From the NCBI GenBank assembly GCA_031289855.1, contig JAITOR010000032.1:1-21694 (forward strand): a stretch of DNA of 21,694 nt, read 5' to 3'. The notes under the pieces are model-generated. The model ran no database searches. It was not told the origin of the DNA and was given only the letters and a program-made list of their open reading frames with translations. Positions 1 to 7,222 of the stretch are shown here, in pieces. Source of the stretch: Rickettsiales bacterium. GTDB lineage: Bacteria > Pseudomonadota > Alphaproteobacteria > Rickettsiales > UBA1997. Each line of letters opens with the position of its first letter. Positions within the stretch are counted from its first letter, which is position 1. A program made the translations under genes and the position numbers.

Positions 1-7
1 TTTTATT

Positions 8-88
8 TTAATAATTAAGACCCTTGATATCTTTACATCTTGTTTTATATACGCCATCCCATTTAACATATGTTATATCATGTTTCAT
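8..88 (-). CDS. possible small protein (26 aa) downstream of metQ
   Basis: A short open frame begins at an ATG 7 nt after the metQ stop and ends at TAA. Its composition (Trp, Asp, Gly, Cys, Arg; the string YVKWDGVYKTRCKD) looks more protein-like than random AT-rich translation, and it would be co-transcribed with metQ. I do not recognise it. It could be a real small protein, the decayed 3' end of a longer gene, or chance. There is no Shine-Dalgarno sequence before its ATG. Confidence 0.3.
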   Translation of the reverse strand: MKHDITYVKWDGVYKTRCKDIKGLNY

Positions 89-95
89 TGTATTA

Positions 96-890
96 TTAAA
101 ACGCTGATACCACACCTCCATTGCTATATCTTCTTCTTATAAACTCTTTAACTTTTTTACTTCTTAAAGCCTTTTGTAGTTTTACTATCCTTTCATCCTT
201 TTCTTTGCCTTTAATAACACTTACAAAATTAGCATATGGAGACTTTGTCCCTTCCAATAAAATTGAATCCTTTGATGGATTGTAGCCAGATTCTAATGCA
301 TAATTTCCATTAATAATAACTGCATCAAAATCCGCTATAACTCTTGGTAATTGAGCCACATCAACTTCTTTGAATTGAATTTTTTTAGTATTTTTGGTTA
401 TATCAGTAACAACCGCATAAATTCCAACTGATTTTTTAATTTCAATTAATCCGTTTGCTTGCAGCAATAATAATGCTCTACCCTCATTTGCTGGATCATT
501 AGGAATTGCAATTTTTGCTCCTACTTTTAAGTCTTTGATATTTTTAATTTTTTTAGAATATAGTCCAAGTGGTTCGATATGCACCGGTGCCAAGCCTATA
601 ATTTTATTTTTCAATTTGTGTTCTTTTACAAAAGAATCAAGATATGGTTGATTTTGAAAGTAATTAGCATCAATACTTCCATCATCCAATGATAAGTTTG
701 GAGTTACATAGTCCGTATATTCTATAATATCCAAATCAACACCTTCTTTTTTTAAATCATCTTTTACGAAATTTAAAATTTCAGCATGGGGAACTGGCGA
801 TGCTCCAATCTTTAATTTTTCACCACCAAAAGCTAAATTGCCAATATTAACCAATATTGCAATCACATAAATAAATACATTTTTTTTCAT
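96..890 (-). CDS. metQ: MetQ/NlpA-family methionine ABC transporter substrate-binding protein
   Basis: The 264-residue product matches the NlpA/MetQ family over its full length. After a signal peptide of about 22 residues come the family blocks LKIGASPVPHAEIL, DANYFQNQPYLD, the lobe-two stretch IPNDPANEGRALLLL, and a C-terminus VVSAF equivalent to the usual VIPAF. The family captures D/L-methionine for a MetNI permease; no metN or metI lies in this window. The signal peptide ends NLAFGGEK with no lipobox cysteine, so the protein may be a soluble periplasmic form instead of the usual lipoprotein. The ATG has no strong Shine-Dalgarno sequence (AAAGGTAAAA precedes it). It lies 25 nt downstream of an intrinsic-terminator hairpin and a Met-rich leader ORF, which suggests control by methionine supply through attenuation. 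Confidence 0.9.
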   Translation of the reverse strand: MKKNVFIYVIAILVNIGNLAFGGEKLKIGASPVPHAEILNFVKDDLKKEGVDLDIIEYTDYVTPNLSLDDGSIDANYFQNQPYLDSFVKEHKLKNKIIGLAPVHIEPLGLYSKKIKNIKDLKVGAKIAIPNDPANEGRALLLLQANGLIEIKKSVGIYAVVTDITKNTKKIQFKEVDVAQLPRVIADFDAVIINGNYALESGYNPSKDSILLEGTKSPYANFVSVIKGKEKDERIVKLQKALRSKKVKEFIRRRYSNGGVVSAF

Positions 891-915
891 TTTTACCTTT
901 TTAATTAATTAAGAC

Positions 916-945
916 AAAAAAAACCTATAACTTTGTGGTCATAGG
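916..945 (-). terminator. intrinsic terminator/attenuator hairpin in the metQ leader
   Basis: Read on the minus strand, CCTATGAC-CACAAA-GTTATAGG forms an 8-bp stem (one G-U pair) with a 6-nt loop and is followed at once by eight U residues. It lies between the Met-rich leader ORF and the metQ ATG, so it would stop transcription before metQ instead of ending an upstream gene. groEL already has its own hairpin at 1218-1277. This placement fits an attenuator. Confidence 0.7.
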
Positions 946-1011
946 GTTCATGTCATTCAAAAATAATTAAATCTATAAGCAGATTATTCGTTTTTTTGCA
1001 TCACATAACCC
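939..1011 (-). promoter_or_regulatory. candidate antiterminator pairings in the metQ leader
   Basis: Two alternative pairings would compete with the terminator stem. GGGTTATGT (1003-1011, at the end of the leader ORF) can pair with ACATGAACCC (944-953) with one bulged G. TTATAG (973-978, just after the leader stop) can pair with CTATGA (939-944) with one G-U pair. Both sequester the 5' arm of the terminator. A ribosome held at the upstream Met codons would leave these segments free, and one that reaches the stop would cover the second. This is manual folding without computed energies. Confidence 0.4.
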
Positions 1012-1091
1012 TTTCTCATGCAACACATACACATCAACATAATGGAGATTATGAAACTCATAACAAATATTCTATTTAAAAAAATAATCAT
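984..1091 (-). CDS. Met-rich leader peptide upstream of metQ
   Basis: An open frame of 35 codons from the ATG at 1091 (25 codons from the in-frame ATG at 1061) ends at TAA at 984-986. It has seven methionines, four clustered in the core IMLMCMCCM together with three cysteines. It is followed by a terminator hairpin and then metQ. This is the layout of classical amino-acid attenuators (trpL, hisL), in which the leader is rich in codons for the regulated amino acid. No Shine-Dalgarno sequence is visible. A promoter-like pair at 1102-1127 would place the transcript start within a few bases of the first ATG. It is also possible that this is a chance hydrophobic ORF in AT-rich DNA. Confidence 0.5.
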   Translation of the reverse strand: MIIFLNRIFVMSFIISIMLMCMCCMRKGYVMQKNE

Positions 1092-1101
1092 ACTTAATGA
1101 G

Positions 1102-1127
1102 TTTATAGTAAAATAAATAAAAGTCAA
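1102..1127 (-). promoter_or_regulatory. candidate promoter of the metQ leader
   Basis: On the minus strand TTGACT (1122-1127) and TATAAA (1102-1107) are separated by 14 nt, which is short for sigma-70. Transcription would start near 1095, 4 nt before the first ATG of the Met-rich ORF. The short spacer and AT-rich background keep confidence low. Confidence 0.3.
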
Positions 1128-1217
1128 ATAATTGTTGATATAAAATGCTAAAGTGATTTTATAAATTTTTCTCTTTTAAAATTTCTTTAAATTAAAAATA
1201 AATACTATATTAATATT

Positions 1218-1277
1218 AAAGCACTATGAACCACATCGTCTTACTTTTCATTAAGGAAGATGGTTGCATAGTGCTTT
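1218..1277 (-). terminator. long imperfect hairpin downstream of groEL
   Basis: The outer arms AAAGCACTATG and CATAGTGCTTT are perfectly complementary over 11 bp. On the minus strand the stem continues as AACC/GGTT, ATC/GAT and CTTA/TAAG around small bulges to an 8-nt loop. It begins 31 nt past the groEL stop and is followed by AT-rich sequence (AATATTAATAT) instead of a clean U-tract. The likely role is groESL transcription termination or mRNA 3'-end protection. The extended, nearly palindromic form could also be a small repeat element, but I find no second copy in this window. Confidence 0.6.
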
Positions 1278-1308
1278 ACCAATATATCTAATTTATTGAA
1301 TATGAATT

Positions 1309-2976
1309 TTACATAAAATCTTCCATTCCATAGCCGCCACCAACATTTGGTGTTTGGTTATTGCTATGTCCTTGTCCGCAATTTCCACATACATCACTTG
1401 GTTTATCATATATAACACATTCACTTGTTAATAACAATCCTGCGATGCTACCTGCGCCTTCTAATGCAATTCTTGTAACTTTTGCTGGATCAACAATTCC
1501 CGCTTCTATCATATCAACATACTGTTCTTTTTGTGCATCAAAACCATAGTTTATGTCATCTTTTTGTGCTATACCATTTGCAATTACCGCTCCATCAAGT
1601 CCAGCATTCTCTGCAATTTGTTTTGCTGGTGCCTGTAATGCTTTATAAACAATTTTGATACCTGCTGTTTGGGCTTCATTTTCACCTTTTAATGATAATA
1701 AGTTTTTAGAAATATGCACCAAAGTTGCACCACCACCCGCAACTATCCCTTCTTCAATTGCGGCTCTTGTGGCAGCCAAAGCATCTTCAACTCTATCTTT
1801 CTTTTCTTTCAATTCCATTTCAGTTGCACCACCAACTTTTAAAATAGCTACACCACCTGATAATTTCGCCAATCTTTCTTGCAATTTTTCTTTGTCATAT
1901 TCACTTGTGGTGTTATCAATTTCATTTTTAAGTTGATTTACTCTTGCTTTGATATCAGTTGCTTTACCAGAACCATCTACGATGGTTGTATCATCTTTTG
2001 TGATAACAATTTTTTTTGCAGTTCCCAAAGCATCTATACCAACATTTTCTAATTTTTGACCCAAATCTTCGCTTATTACTTGTCCACCAGTTAAAATTGC
2101 AATATCTTCTAACATTGCTTTTCTTCTATCGCCAAATCCAGGCGCTTTAACTGCTGTAACTTTTAATCCACCTCTTAATTTATTTACAACCAAAGCAGCC
2201 AAAGCTTCACCTTCCACATCTTCTGCCACAATAACTAAACCTCTACCACTTTGGGCTACAGCTTCTAAAATTTTTAAAATAGATTGTAGGTTAGAAATCT
2301 TTTTTTCCACTAATAATATATATGGATTTTCCATTTCACATGTCATTTTATCCATATTTGTTGCGAAATATGCCGATAAGAAACCTCTATCAAAATTCAT
2401 ACCTTCCACAACTTCAATCTCAAAGTCAAGATTTTTTGCTTCTTCAACTGTTATTGGACTATTTGCACCAACTTTTTCCATTGCTTCGGCAATTTTTTCA
2501 CCAATTTCTTTGTCACCATTGGCAGATATTGTGCCAACTTGTGCAATCGCTTCCTTACCATTGATTTTTTTTGCAACTTTTTTAATTTCACCAATTGAAG
2601 CCTCAATGCCTTTTGAAATTCCTCGTTTCAAATCCATAGGATTTAAACCAGCCGCCACAGCCTTAACGCCTTCTTGGAATATTGCCTGTGCCAACACAGT
2701 TGATGTGGTGGTACCATCGCCCGCTATATCGTTGGTTTTGCTTGCAACTTCTTTAATTGCCTGTGCTCCGATATTTTGTAATTTGTCTTTTAATTCAATT
2801 TCTTTTGCAACTGTAACACCATCCTTCGTAATTCTTGGACCACCAAATTGTTTTTCAATTACAACATTTCGTCCCTTTGGACCAAGTGTTGCCTTTACTG
2901 CATTTGCCAATGTATTTACACCAATTAGCATTTGTGCCCTTGCATTTGCACCGAATTTAACTTCTTTAACACCCAT
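1309..2976 (-). CDS. groEL: chaperonin GroEL (Hsp60)
   Basis: This ATP-driven folding chaperonin works as a tetradecamer with GroES in the cytoplasm. At 555 residues it is slightly longer than the usual 540-550. Family motifs are intact: NVVIEKQFGGPRITKDGVTVAKEI, the ATP-site GDGTTTSTVLAQ, the apical block KAPGFGDRRKAMLEDIA, and GGGATLVHI near the equatorial C-terminal part. The tail departs from the usual Gly-Gly-Met repeat: it contains DVCGNCGQGHSNN, a CxxC followed by His, before GGGYGMEDFM. It lies 8 nt after groES in the conserved groES-groEL operon, with a hairpin after the stop. No CIRCE element (TTAGCACTC-N9-GAGTGCTAA) is visible upstream of the operon. Confidence 0.98.
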   Translation of the reverse strand: MGVKEVKFGANARAQMLIGVNTLANAVKATLGPKGRNVVIEKQFGGPRITKDGVTVAKEIELKDKLQNIGAQAIKEVASKTNDIAGDGTTTSTVLAQAIFQEGVKAVAAGLNPMDLKRGISKGIEASIGEIKKVAKKINGKEAIAQVGTISANGDKEIGEKIAEAMEKVGANSPITVEEAKNLDFEIEVVEGMNFDRGFLSAYFATNMDKMTCEMENPYILLVEKKISNLQSILKILEAVAQSGRGLVIVAEDVEGEALAALVVNKLRGGLKVTAVKAPGFGDRRKAMLEDIAILTGGQVISEDLGQKLENVGIDALGTAKKIVITKDDTTIVDGSGKATDIKARVNQLKNEIDNTTSEYDKEKLQERLAKLSGGVAILKVGGATEMELKEKKDRVEDALAATRAAIEEGIVAGGGATLVHISKNLLSLKGENEAQTAGIKIVYKALQAPAKQIAENAGLDGAVIANGIAQKDDINYGFDAQKEQYVDMIEAGIVDPAKVTRIALEGAGSIAGLLLTSECVIYDKPSDVCGNCGQGHSNNQTPNVGGGYGMEDFM

Positions 2977-2984
2977 AAAATCTC

Positions 2985-3275
2985 CTATTTTTCTATTACT
3001 ATACCTAATACATCTGATTCCTTTAATATAATCAAATCTTCACTTTGAGGCACTTCCGTTCCACCCCATTTCGAAAACAAAACTAAATCTCCTTCTTTCA
3101 AAGTAGGCCTAATTCGTTCTCCTTTGTCATTTATAGCACCATCGCCAACTGACAAAATCTCTCCAATAGATGGTTTTTCTTTTGAAGTGTCTGGAATAAT
3201 AATTCCACCTGCCGTTTTAGTATCTGCATCTATTCGCTTAACTAAAACTTTATCAAATAATGGTTTTAATTTCAT
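2985..3275 (-). CDS. groES: co-chaperonin GroES (Hsp10)
   Basis: GroES forms the heptameric lid of the GroEL chamber. The sequence has the family start LKPLFDKVLVKR, a mobile-loop region with TKTAGGIIIPDTS, then KPSIGEILSVGDG, and ends LKESDVLGIVIEK. I place the start at the ATG at 3273-3275, giving 96 aa, the normal family length. A TTG three codons upstream is possible but unnecessary. The gene precedes groEL by 8 nt. A minus-strand promoter candidate lies at 3295-3323, divergent from lpxK. Confidence 0.97.
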   Translation of the reverse strand: MKLKPLFDKVLVKRIDADTKTAGGIIIPDTSKEKPSIGEILSVGDGAINDKGERIRPTLKEGDLVLFSKWGGTEVPQSEDLIILKESDVLGIVIEK

Positions 3276-3294
3276 TTTTAACAATTTATTATTT

Positions 3295-3323
3295 ATAATA
3301 TATTATATAGGTAATTTTTTCAA
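3295..3323 (-). promoter_or_regulatory. candidate groESL promoter
   Basis: On the minus strand TTGAAA (3318-3323) and TATTAT (3295-3300) are 17 nt apart, predicting a start near 3288 and a leader of about 12 nt before groES. A competing pair (TTGTTT, 18 nt, TATAAT) overlaps it. I see no heat-shock sigma-32 consensus (CTTGAA...CCCCAT) or CIRCE repeat, so heat control cannot be read from the sequence. Confidence 0.4.
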
Positions 3324-3340
3324 AAAAACAAGTTAATAAT

Positions 3341-3369
3341 TTGACAATACAACATTTATTGTTTAATAT
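3341..3369 (+). promoter_or_regulatory. lpxK promoter, next to the start codon
   Basis: A consensus TTGACA (3341-3346) is followed after 17 nt by TAATAT (3364-3369). The predicted start is near 3376, immediately before the lpxK ATG at 3377, so the mRNA would be leaderless or nearly so. The TTG of this -35 box is in frame with lpxK and could be mistaken for an upstream start codon. Confidence 0.55.
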
Positions 3370-3376
3370 TCAAAAT

Positions 3377-4333
3377 ATGAAGGCACCGAATTTTTGGAAA
3401 AATGATAACTTTATATCATTTATACTAACTCCATTGACAATTTTTTATAATATTGGCAGACATTTACATGTATTGTTCTCTATTCAATATAAAAGTAAAT
3501 TAAAAATTATATGCGTGGGAAACGTAAATGTCGGCGGAAGTGGTAAGACTCCAGTGGCATTAAAAATTGGTAAAACTTTAAAAGAAAAAAAAGTGAAATT
3601 TGCCTATTTAAGTAAAGGATATAAAGGCAGTATAAAAGATTTAACAAAAGTATCAAATTTACATGATGCCAGTGAAGTTGGTGACGAACCACTATTGCTT
3701 GCTGAAATTGCAGATACTTATATTTGTCAAAATAGAAAAAAGGCCATAAGACAACTGGAAAAAGACTTTAATTATGATGTGATTGTTATGGATGATGGGA
3801 TGCAAAATCCAACGATTTTTAAAAATAAAAACATAGTTGTGGTAGATGGAAATTATGCCTTTGGAAATGAAAGGTTGATGCCCGCAGGACCATTGCGGGA
3901 AACAATTGGTAGTATGTTAAAAAGAGTGAGTTTTTTTATAATAATAGGACAAGATAGTGCTGGAATTTGTGATAGATTGTATAATAAAAATTTGAACGTA
4001 GTTCGTGGTGTAAATAAAGTAAAAAACGAACATAATTTGGAAACTAAATATATGGCATTTTCGGGAATTGGCATTCCAAGTAAATTTTTAAGTACCTTGA
4101 GAGAAAACAGATATAAAATTGAAAATTTTTTTTGGTATGATGATCATTACTTTTATACGGAAAATGATTTGAAAAAACTTGAATTAGATGCAACTGATGG
4201 CAATTGTAAATTAATTACCACGAAGAAAGATTGGATTAAATTATCAGCCGCGTATAAAGAAAAAATTGAATATTTAGATGTGGAAATTGAATTTTACGAT
4301 AATGAGAAATTTGTAGATTTGTTGATGAAGTAA
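3377..4333 (+). CDS. lpxK: tetraacyldisaccharide 4'-kinase LpxK
   Basis: LpxK phosphorylates the 4' position of the tetraacyldisaccharide-1-phosphate precursor to form lipid IVA on the inner face of the cytoplasmic membrane. From the ATG at 3377 the product has 318 residues. It begins MKAPNFWKND with an N-terminal hydrophobic helix (about residues 10-35), as is typical. The P-loop GNVNVGGSGKTP is at residues 48-59, followed by the family motifs DDGMQNP, ERLMPAGPLRE, FSGIGIPSKF and the C-terminal TTKKDWIKL. The start at 3377 is chosen because homologues begin M(L/K)xPxFW and because TTGACA at 3341 is a better -35 box than start codon. It shows that the cell makes lipid A. gatB follows after 56 nt on the same strand. 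Confidence 0.93.
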   Translation: MKAPNFWKNDNFISFILTPLTIFYNIGRHLHVLFSIQYKSKLKIICVGNVNVGGSGKTPVALKIGKTLKEKKVKFAYLSKGYKGSIKDLTKVSNLHDASEVGDEPLLLAEIADTYICQNRKKAIRQLEKDFNYDVIVMDDGMQNPTIFKNKNIVVVDGNYAFGNERLMPAGPLRETIGSMLKRVSFFIIIGQDSAGICDRLYNKNLNVVRGVNKVKNEHNLETKYMAFSGIGIPSKFLSTLRENRYKIENFFWYDDHYFYTENDLKKLELDATDGNCKLITTKKDWIKLSAAYKEKIEYLDVEIEFYDNEKFVDLLMK

Positions 4334-4389
4334 GATTTATTTGTAATTTTTATTTTTTTGTATAAACTATAAAAAAATATCTATCAAAT

Positions 4390-5823
4390 ATGTTAGTAGA
4401 AGGAAAAACAGGAAAATGGGAAGTAGTTGTTGGCTTAGAAGTTCATTGTCAACTCAAAACTAATACGAAACTTTTTTCAAGAAGTTCAACAGAATTTGGC
4501 GCTCCACAAAATACACATGTATCATTTTTTGATTGTGCTATGCCAGGACAATTACCAGTTATAAATGATATGGCAGTTAAACAAGCCATAAAAACTGGAC
4601 TTGGATTAAATGCTGAATTTAACAAAAATTGTTATTTTGATAGAAAAAATTATTTTTATGCAGATCTTCCATCGGGGTATCAAATTACACAATTTTTTTG
4701 TCCCATCATCAAAAGTGGTTATATAGAAATTACAGGCAAAAAAATTAGAATACATGAGGCTCATTTGGAGCAAGATGCTGGGAAATCAATACATGATCAA
4801 CATCCGACTTTTACATTTGTTGATTTAAACAGGGCTGGAGTGCCGTTATTGGAAATTGTAAGCGAACCTGACATTAGTAGTCCCGAAGAAGCTATGGAAT
4901 ATTTAACAAAATTACGAACTCTTTTAAGAGCATTGGATACATCAACTGCGGATATGGAAAAAGGTAGTATGCGATGCGATGCCAATGTGTCTGTTAGACG
5001 AGTAGGTGATGTAAATTTAGGCAATCGTTGTGAAATTAAAAACATGAACTCTATACATAATGTGGGAGATGCTATAAAAATAGAGGCTGAAAGACAGGTT
5101 GAAATCATTGAAAATGGTGGAAAAATAAATCAAGAAACAAGAGGATTTGATGCAGTTGCTTTCAATACTTATACCATGAGAACCAAAGAAAATGCTATTG
5201 ATTATAGATATTTTCCTGATCCAGATTTGGCACCTTTGAATATTACTGAGAAATTTATTACCGATATAAAATCTACGATGCCAGAACTTCCTGAGGTTAA
5301 AAAAGCAAGATACATTGTAGAATATGGCTTGAGTGAATACGATGCAAGTGTATTGACTGCTACAACGGATATTAGTGCCTATTTTGAAAAAATTGTGGCA
5401 AAACATGAGGCAAAATTTACTTGTAATTGGATTATGAATGAACTTTTTGGACGATTAAACAAATTAGTAATTCCTGTGGATGAAAGTCCTGTTACCGCTG
5501 AAATGTTGATTGAATTATTAGATTTATTGAAAGATAATACGATATCAGGGAAAATTGCGAAAGATGTGTTAGATACGATGATTGAAACTAAAAAAACTGC
5601 TGGCGTAATTGTGGAAGAAAGGGGTTTAAAACAAGTTGTTGACATGAGTACAATTGAAAAGATTGCTGATGATGTTATTGCGGAAAATCCAACACAAGTT
5701 GGGCAATATAAAGGTGGAAATGAAAGATTATTTGGTTTTTTTGTGGGACAAGCGATGAAAATGAGTGGTGGAAAAGTTAATCCACAAATTATAAATGAAA
5801 TATTGAAGAAAAAGTTAAGTTAA
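4390..5823 (+). CDS. gatB: Asp-tRNA(Asn)/Glu-tRNA(Gln) amidotransferase subunit B
   Basis: GatB activates Glu-tRNA(Gln) and Asp-tRNA(Asn) by phosphorylation, so that ammonia from GatA can form Gln-tRNA and Asn-tRNA. The 477 residues match the family length. Visible motifs include EVVVGLEVHCQL, SYxDCAMPG-like FFDCAMPGQLP, DRKNYFYADLPSGYQITQF, HLEQDAGKS, DLNRAGVPLLEIVSEPD, GSMRCDANVSVR and DYRYFPDPDL. The C-terminal YqeY-like tail contains NPTQVGQYKGGNERLFGFFVGQAMK. The GKTGKWEVV start resembles alphaproteobacterial GatB. The gene lies 56 nt after lpxK. Its stop codon overlaps the stop of the convergent gene at 5820 within a shared TTAA, so there is no room for a terminator between them. gatA and gatC are not in the window. 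Confidence 0.97.
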   Translation: MLVEGKTGKWEVVVGLEVHCQLKTNTKLFSRSSTEFGAPQNTHVSFFDCAMPGQLPVINDMAVKQAIKTGLGLNAEFNKNCYFDRKNYFYADLPSGYQITQFFCPIIKSGYIEITGKKIRIHEAHLEQDAGKSIHDQHPTFTFVDLNRAGVPLLEIVSEPDISSPEEAMEYLTKLRTLLRALDTSTADMEKGSMRCDANVSVRRVGDVNLGNRCEIKNMNSIHNVGDAIKIEAERQVEIIENGGKINQETRGFDAVAFNTYTMRTKENAIDYRYFPDPDLAPLNITEKFITDIKSTMPELPEVKKARYIVEYGLSEYDASVLTATTDISAYFEKIVAKHEAKFTCNWIMNELFGRLNKLVIPVDESPVTAEMLIELLDLLKDNTISGKIAKDVLDTMIETKKTAGVIVEERGLKQVVDMSTIEKIADDVIAENPTQVGQYKGGNERLFGFFVGQAMKMSGGKVNPQIINEILKKKLS

Positions 5824-6608
5824 TTGAAAAATACATTGAAACTTATTCCAGTCGAATTACTTAATGAATATTTTTTGTATATAGAAAATCCACAACCAAC
5901 TTTGTCATCAAATTTTACATTGGCAAAAAATTTATACATTGTGCTATTATCGTAATGGTAGCAAATTTTTTGACCATCCGGGCTACAATATACATTATCC
6001 CCTCCAATGTATTTTTTTTCTTCATAACTTACACCAAAATTTTCATTTTCTCTTTCACCAATTGCAATTGTAATATGCTTTTTAAATTCATCTCTATAAC
6101 CATTTTGTATAAATTTATAGGCCAAACCACCGTCAATATACCAATTATAATTTTCAACTTTTCCTTCTTTAAACATTGAAATAGTGGTATCAAATGATTT
6201 TTTAGTTTCAATATTATTTAATATTTTTGACCAAAAATCATCATATTCAATTGGAAAATAATAGCCAGATTTGTAGTAGAAAAATACTTCTTTCATTTCA
6301 AACAAATTGGAGGCAAAAAAAATATTGCCATAAAAATCATCCTGTATTTCACTTCTTGCAAAGTATAATTTATGTAAAAAAGAGTATTTTTTTACAAAAC
6401 CACCAATTGTTAAATTTTTAAAAAGTCCATACTCTCCGTATAATTTATAGTCTTTTATTTCCCAATTATCATTTGGTTTTTGTTTTTTCATAAGTGCACT
6501 ACCTTCATTTGTATATTCTAATGTCAAAAAAATATCATCAACTCTTTTAATATACCCGGATGCAAAAACCATATTTGTGAACACAAAAAGCAATACAAAA
6601 TATTTCAT
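5820..6608 (-). CDS. secreted protein, possibly a small outer-membrane beta-barrel
   Basis: I do not recognise the family. The 262 residues begin with a clear signal peptide (MKYFVLLFVFTNMVFASG, cleavage probably after FAS or VFA). The mature part is rich in Tyr, Phe and Gly with alternating strand-like stretches such as YGEYGLFKNLTIGGFVKKYS and YNWYIDGGLAYKF. It ends TGISFNVFFN, close to but not a perfect beta-signal because the terminal residue is Asn. This fits a small outer-membrane barrel or a periplasmic beta-rich protein. One cysteine pair (YCSPDGQKICY) could form a disulfide in the envelope. Its ATG overlaps the nrdR stop in an ATGA arrangement, so it is probably translated by coupling. 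Its stop overlaps gatB head to tail on the opposite strand. Confidence 0.75.
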   Translation of the reverse strand: MKYFVLLFVFTNMVFASGYIKRVDDIFLTLEYTNEGSALMKKQKPNDNWEIKDYKLYGEYGLFKNLTIGGFVKKYSFLHKLYFARSEIQDDFYGNIFFASNLFEMKEVFFYYKSGYYFPIEYDDFWSKILNNIETKKSFDTTISMFKEGKVENYNWYIDGGLAYKFIQNGYRDEFKKHITIAIGERENENFGVSYEEKKYIGGDNVYCSPDGQKICYHYDNSTMYKFFANVKFDDKVGCGFSIYKKYSLSNSTGISFNVFFN

Positions 6609-7051
6609 CTGCTCAACTTTTTAATTAAGTTGTCCACATCATCTATCGTTTCAAAATTCATGTATACAGAAGCAAAACGAATATAGGCAATTTTGTCAAT
6701 TCTTTCCAAATTATCTAACACCATTTCCGCGATTAAAGAACTTTTAATTTCAACTGCCCCACTGGTTTCTATTTTATTATAAATTCCACTTACAATGTCT
6801 TCAATTTGCATTTCTGTAAGTCTTTTACCTGAACTTAAAAAAATAGAATTAAACAATTTTTCCCTTTCAAAAATTTCTTTTTCATCAGTTTTTTTAATTA
6901 CAATGATGTCTTTTTTTAAAACTTTTTCTATGGTGGCAAATTTAGTGCCACAAGCAGAACATTCCCTTTTTCGCTTTGTTGTTTCACCATTTTCCGATTC
7001 TCTTGTATCAATAACTGATGTGTCTTTATTGTTGCAAAAAGGACATTTCAT
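6605..7051 (-). CDS. nrdR: transcriptional repressor NrdR
   Basis: NrdR represses ribonucleotide reductase genes when dATP is abundant. The 148-residue length is typical. The N-terminal zinc ribbon has CPFC (residues 3-6) and CSAC (31-34) with the family string DTRESENG...TKRKREC. The following ATP-cone domain begins VLKKDIIVIKKTDEKEIFEREKL and continues to YIRFASVYMNFETIDDV. It is the first gene of a two-gene unit, followed with a 4-nt overlap by the secreted protein gene. This is an unusual partner, since nrdR often sits with ribD, glyA or nusB. It is divergent from mreB, with 171 bp between their starts. Confidence 0.96.
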   Translation of the reverse strand: MKCPFCNNKDTSVIDTRESENGETTKRKRECSACGTKFATIEKVLKKDIIVIKKTDEKEIFEREKLFNSIFLSSGKRLTEMQIEDIVSGIYNKIETSGAVEIKSSLIAEMVLDNLERIDKIAYIRFASVYMNFETIDDVDNLIKKLSR

Positions 7052-7176
7052 AAAATTAAATATTATTTTTTAAAATGTATCTTTAAATAATAAAAAATCA
7101 AATTAATTATTATTTTTAGGATAGTTTCATATTCATTGATATTTTGTTTTTTTATAATATAAAATTTGACTTATTA

Positions 7177-7220
<44 letters not shown>

Positions 7221-7222
7221 TT

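Noticed and set aside
1042..1116. 24-codon plus-strand ORF opposite the metQ leader
   Set aside because: It has no ribosome-binding site or coding texture and is opposite the much more informative Met-rich frame.
891..1217. SAM riboswitch (SAM-I, SAM-II or similar) upstream of metQ
   Set aside because: I cannot find the conserved core of a SAM riboswitch. The Met-rich ORF plus terminator explains the leader better. A covariance-model search would be decisive.
1361..2564. Plus-strand open frames across groEL
   Set aside because: They are antisense shadows of the groEL reading frame, with no recognisable domains.
3276..3340. CIRCE/HrcA operator or sigma-32 promoter for groESL
   Set aside because: No TTAGCACTC-N9-GAGTGCTAA inverted repeat and no CTTGAA/CCCCAT pair is present.
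3341..3376. Upstream TTG start for lpxK adding 12 residues
   Set aside because: The TTG belongs to a consensus TTGACA -35 box with a proper -10, and homologues begin at MKAPxFW.
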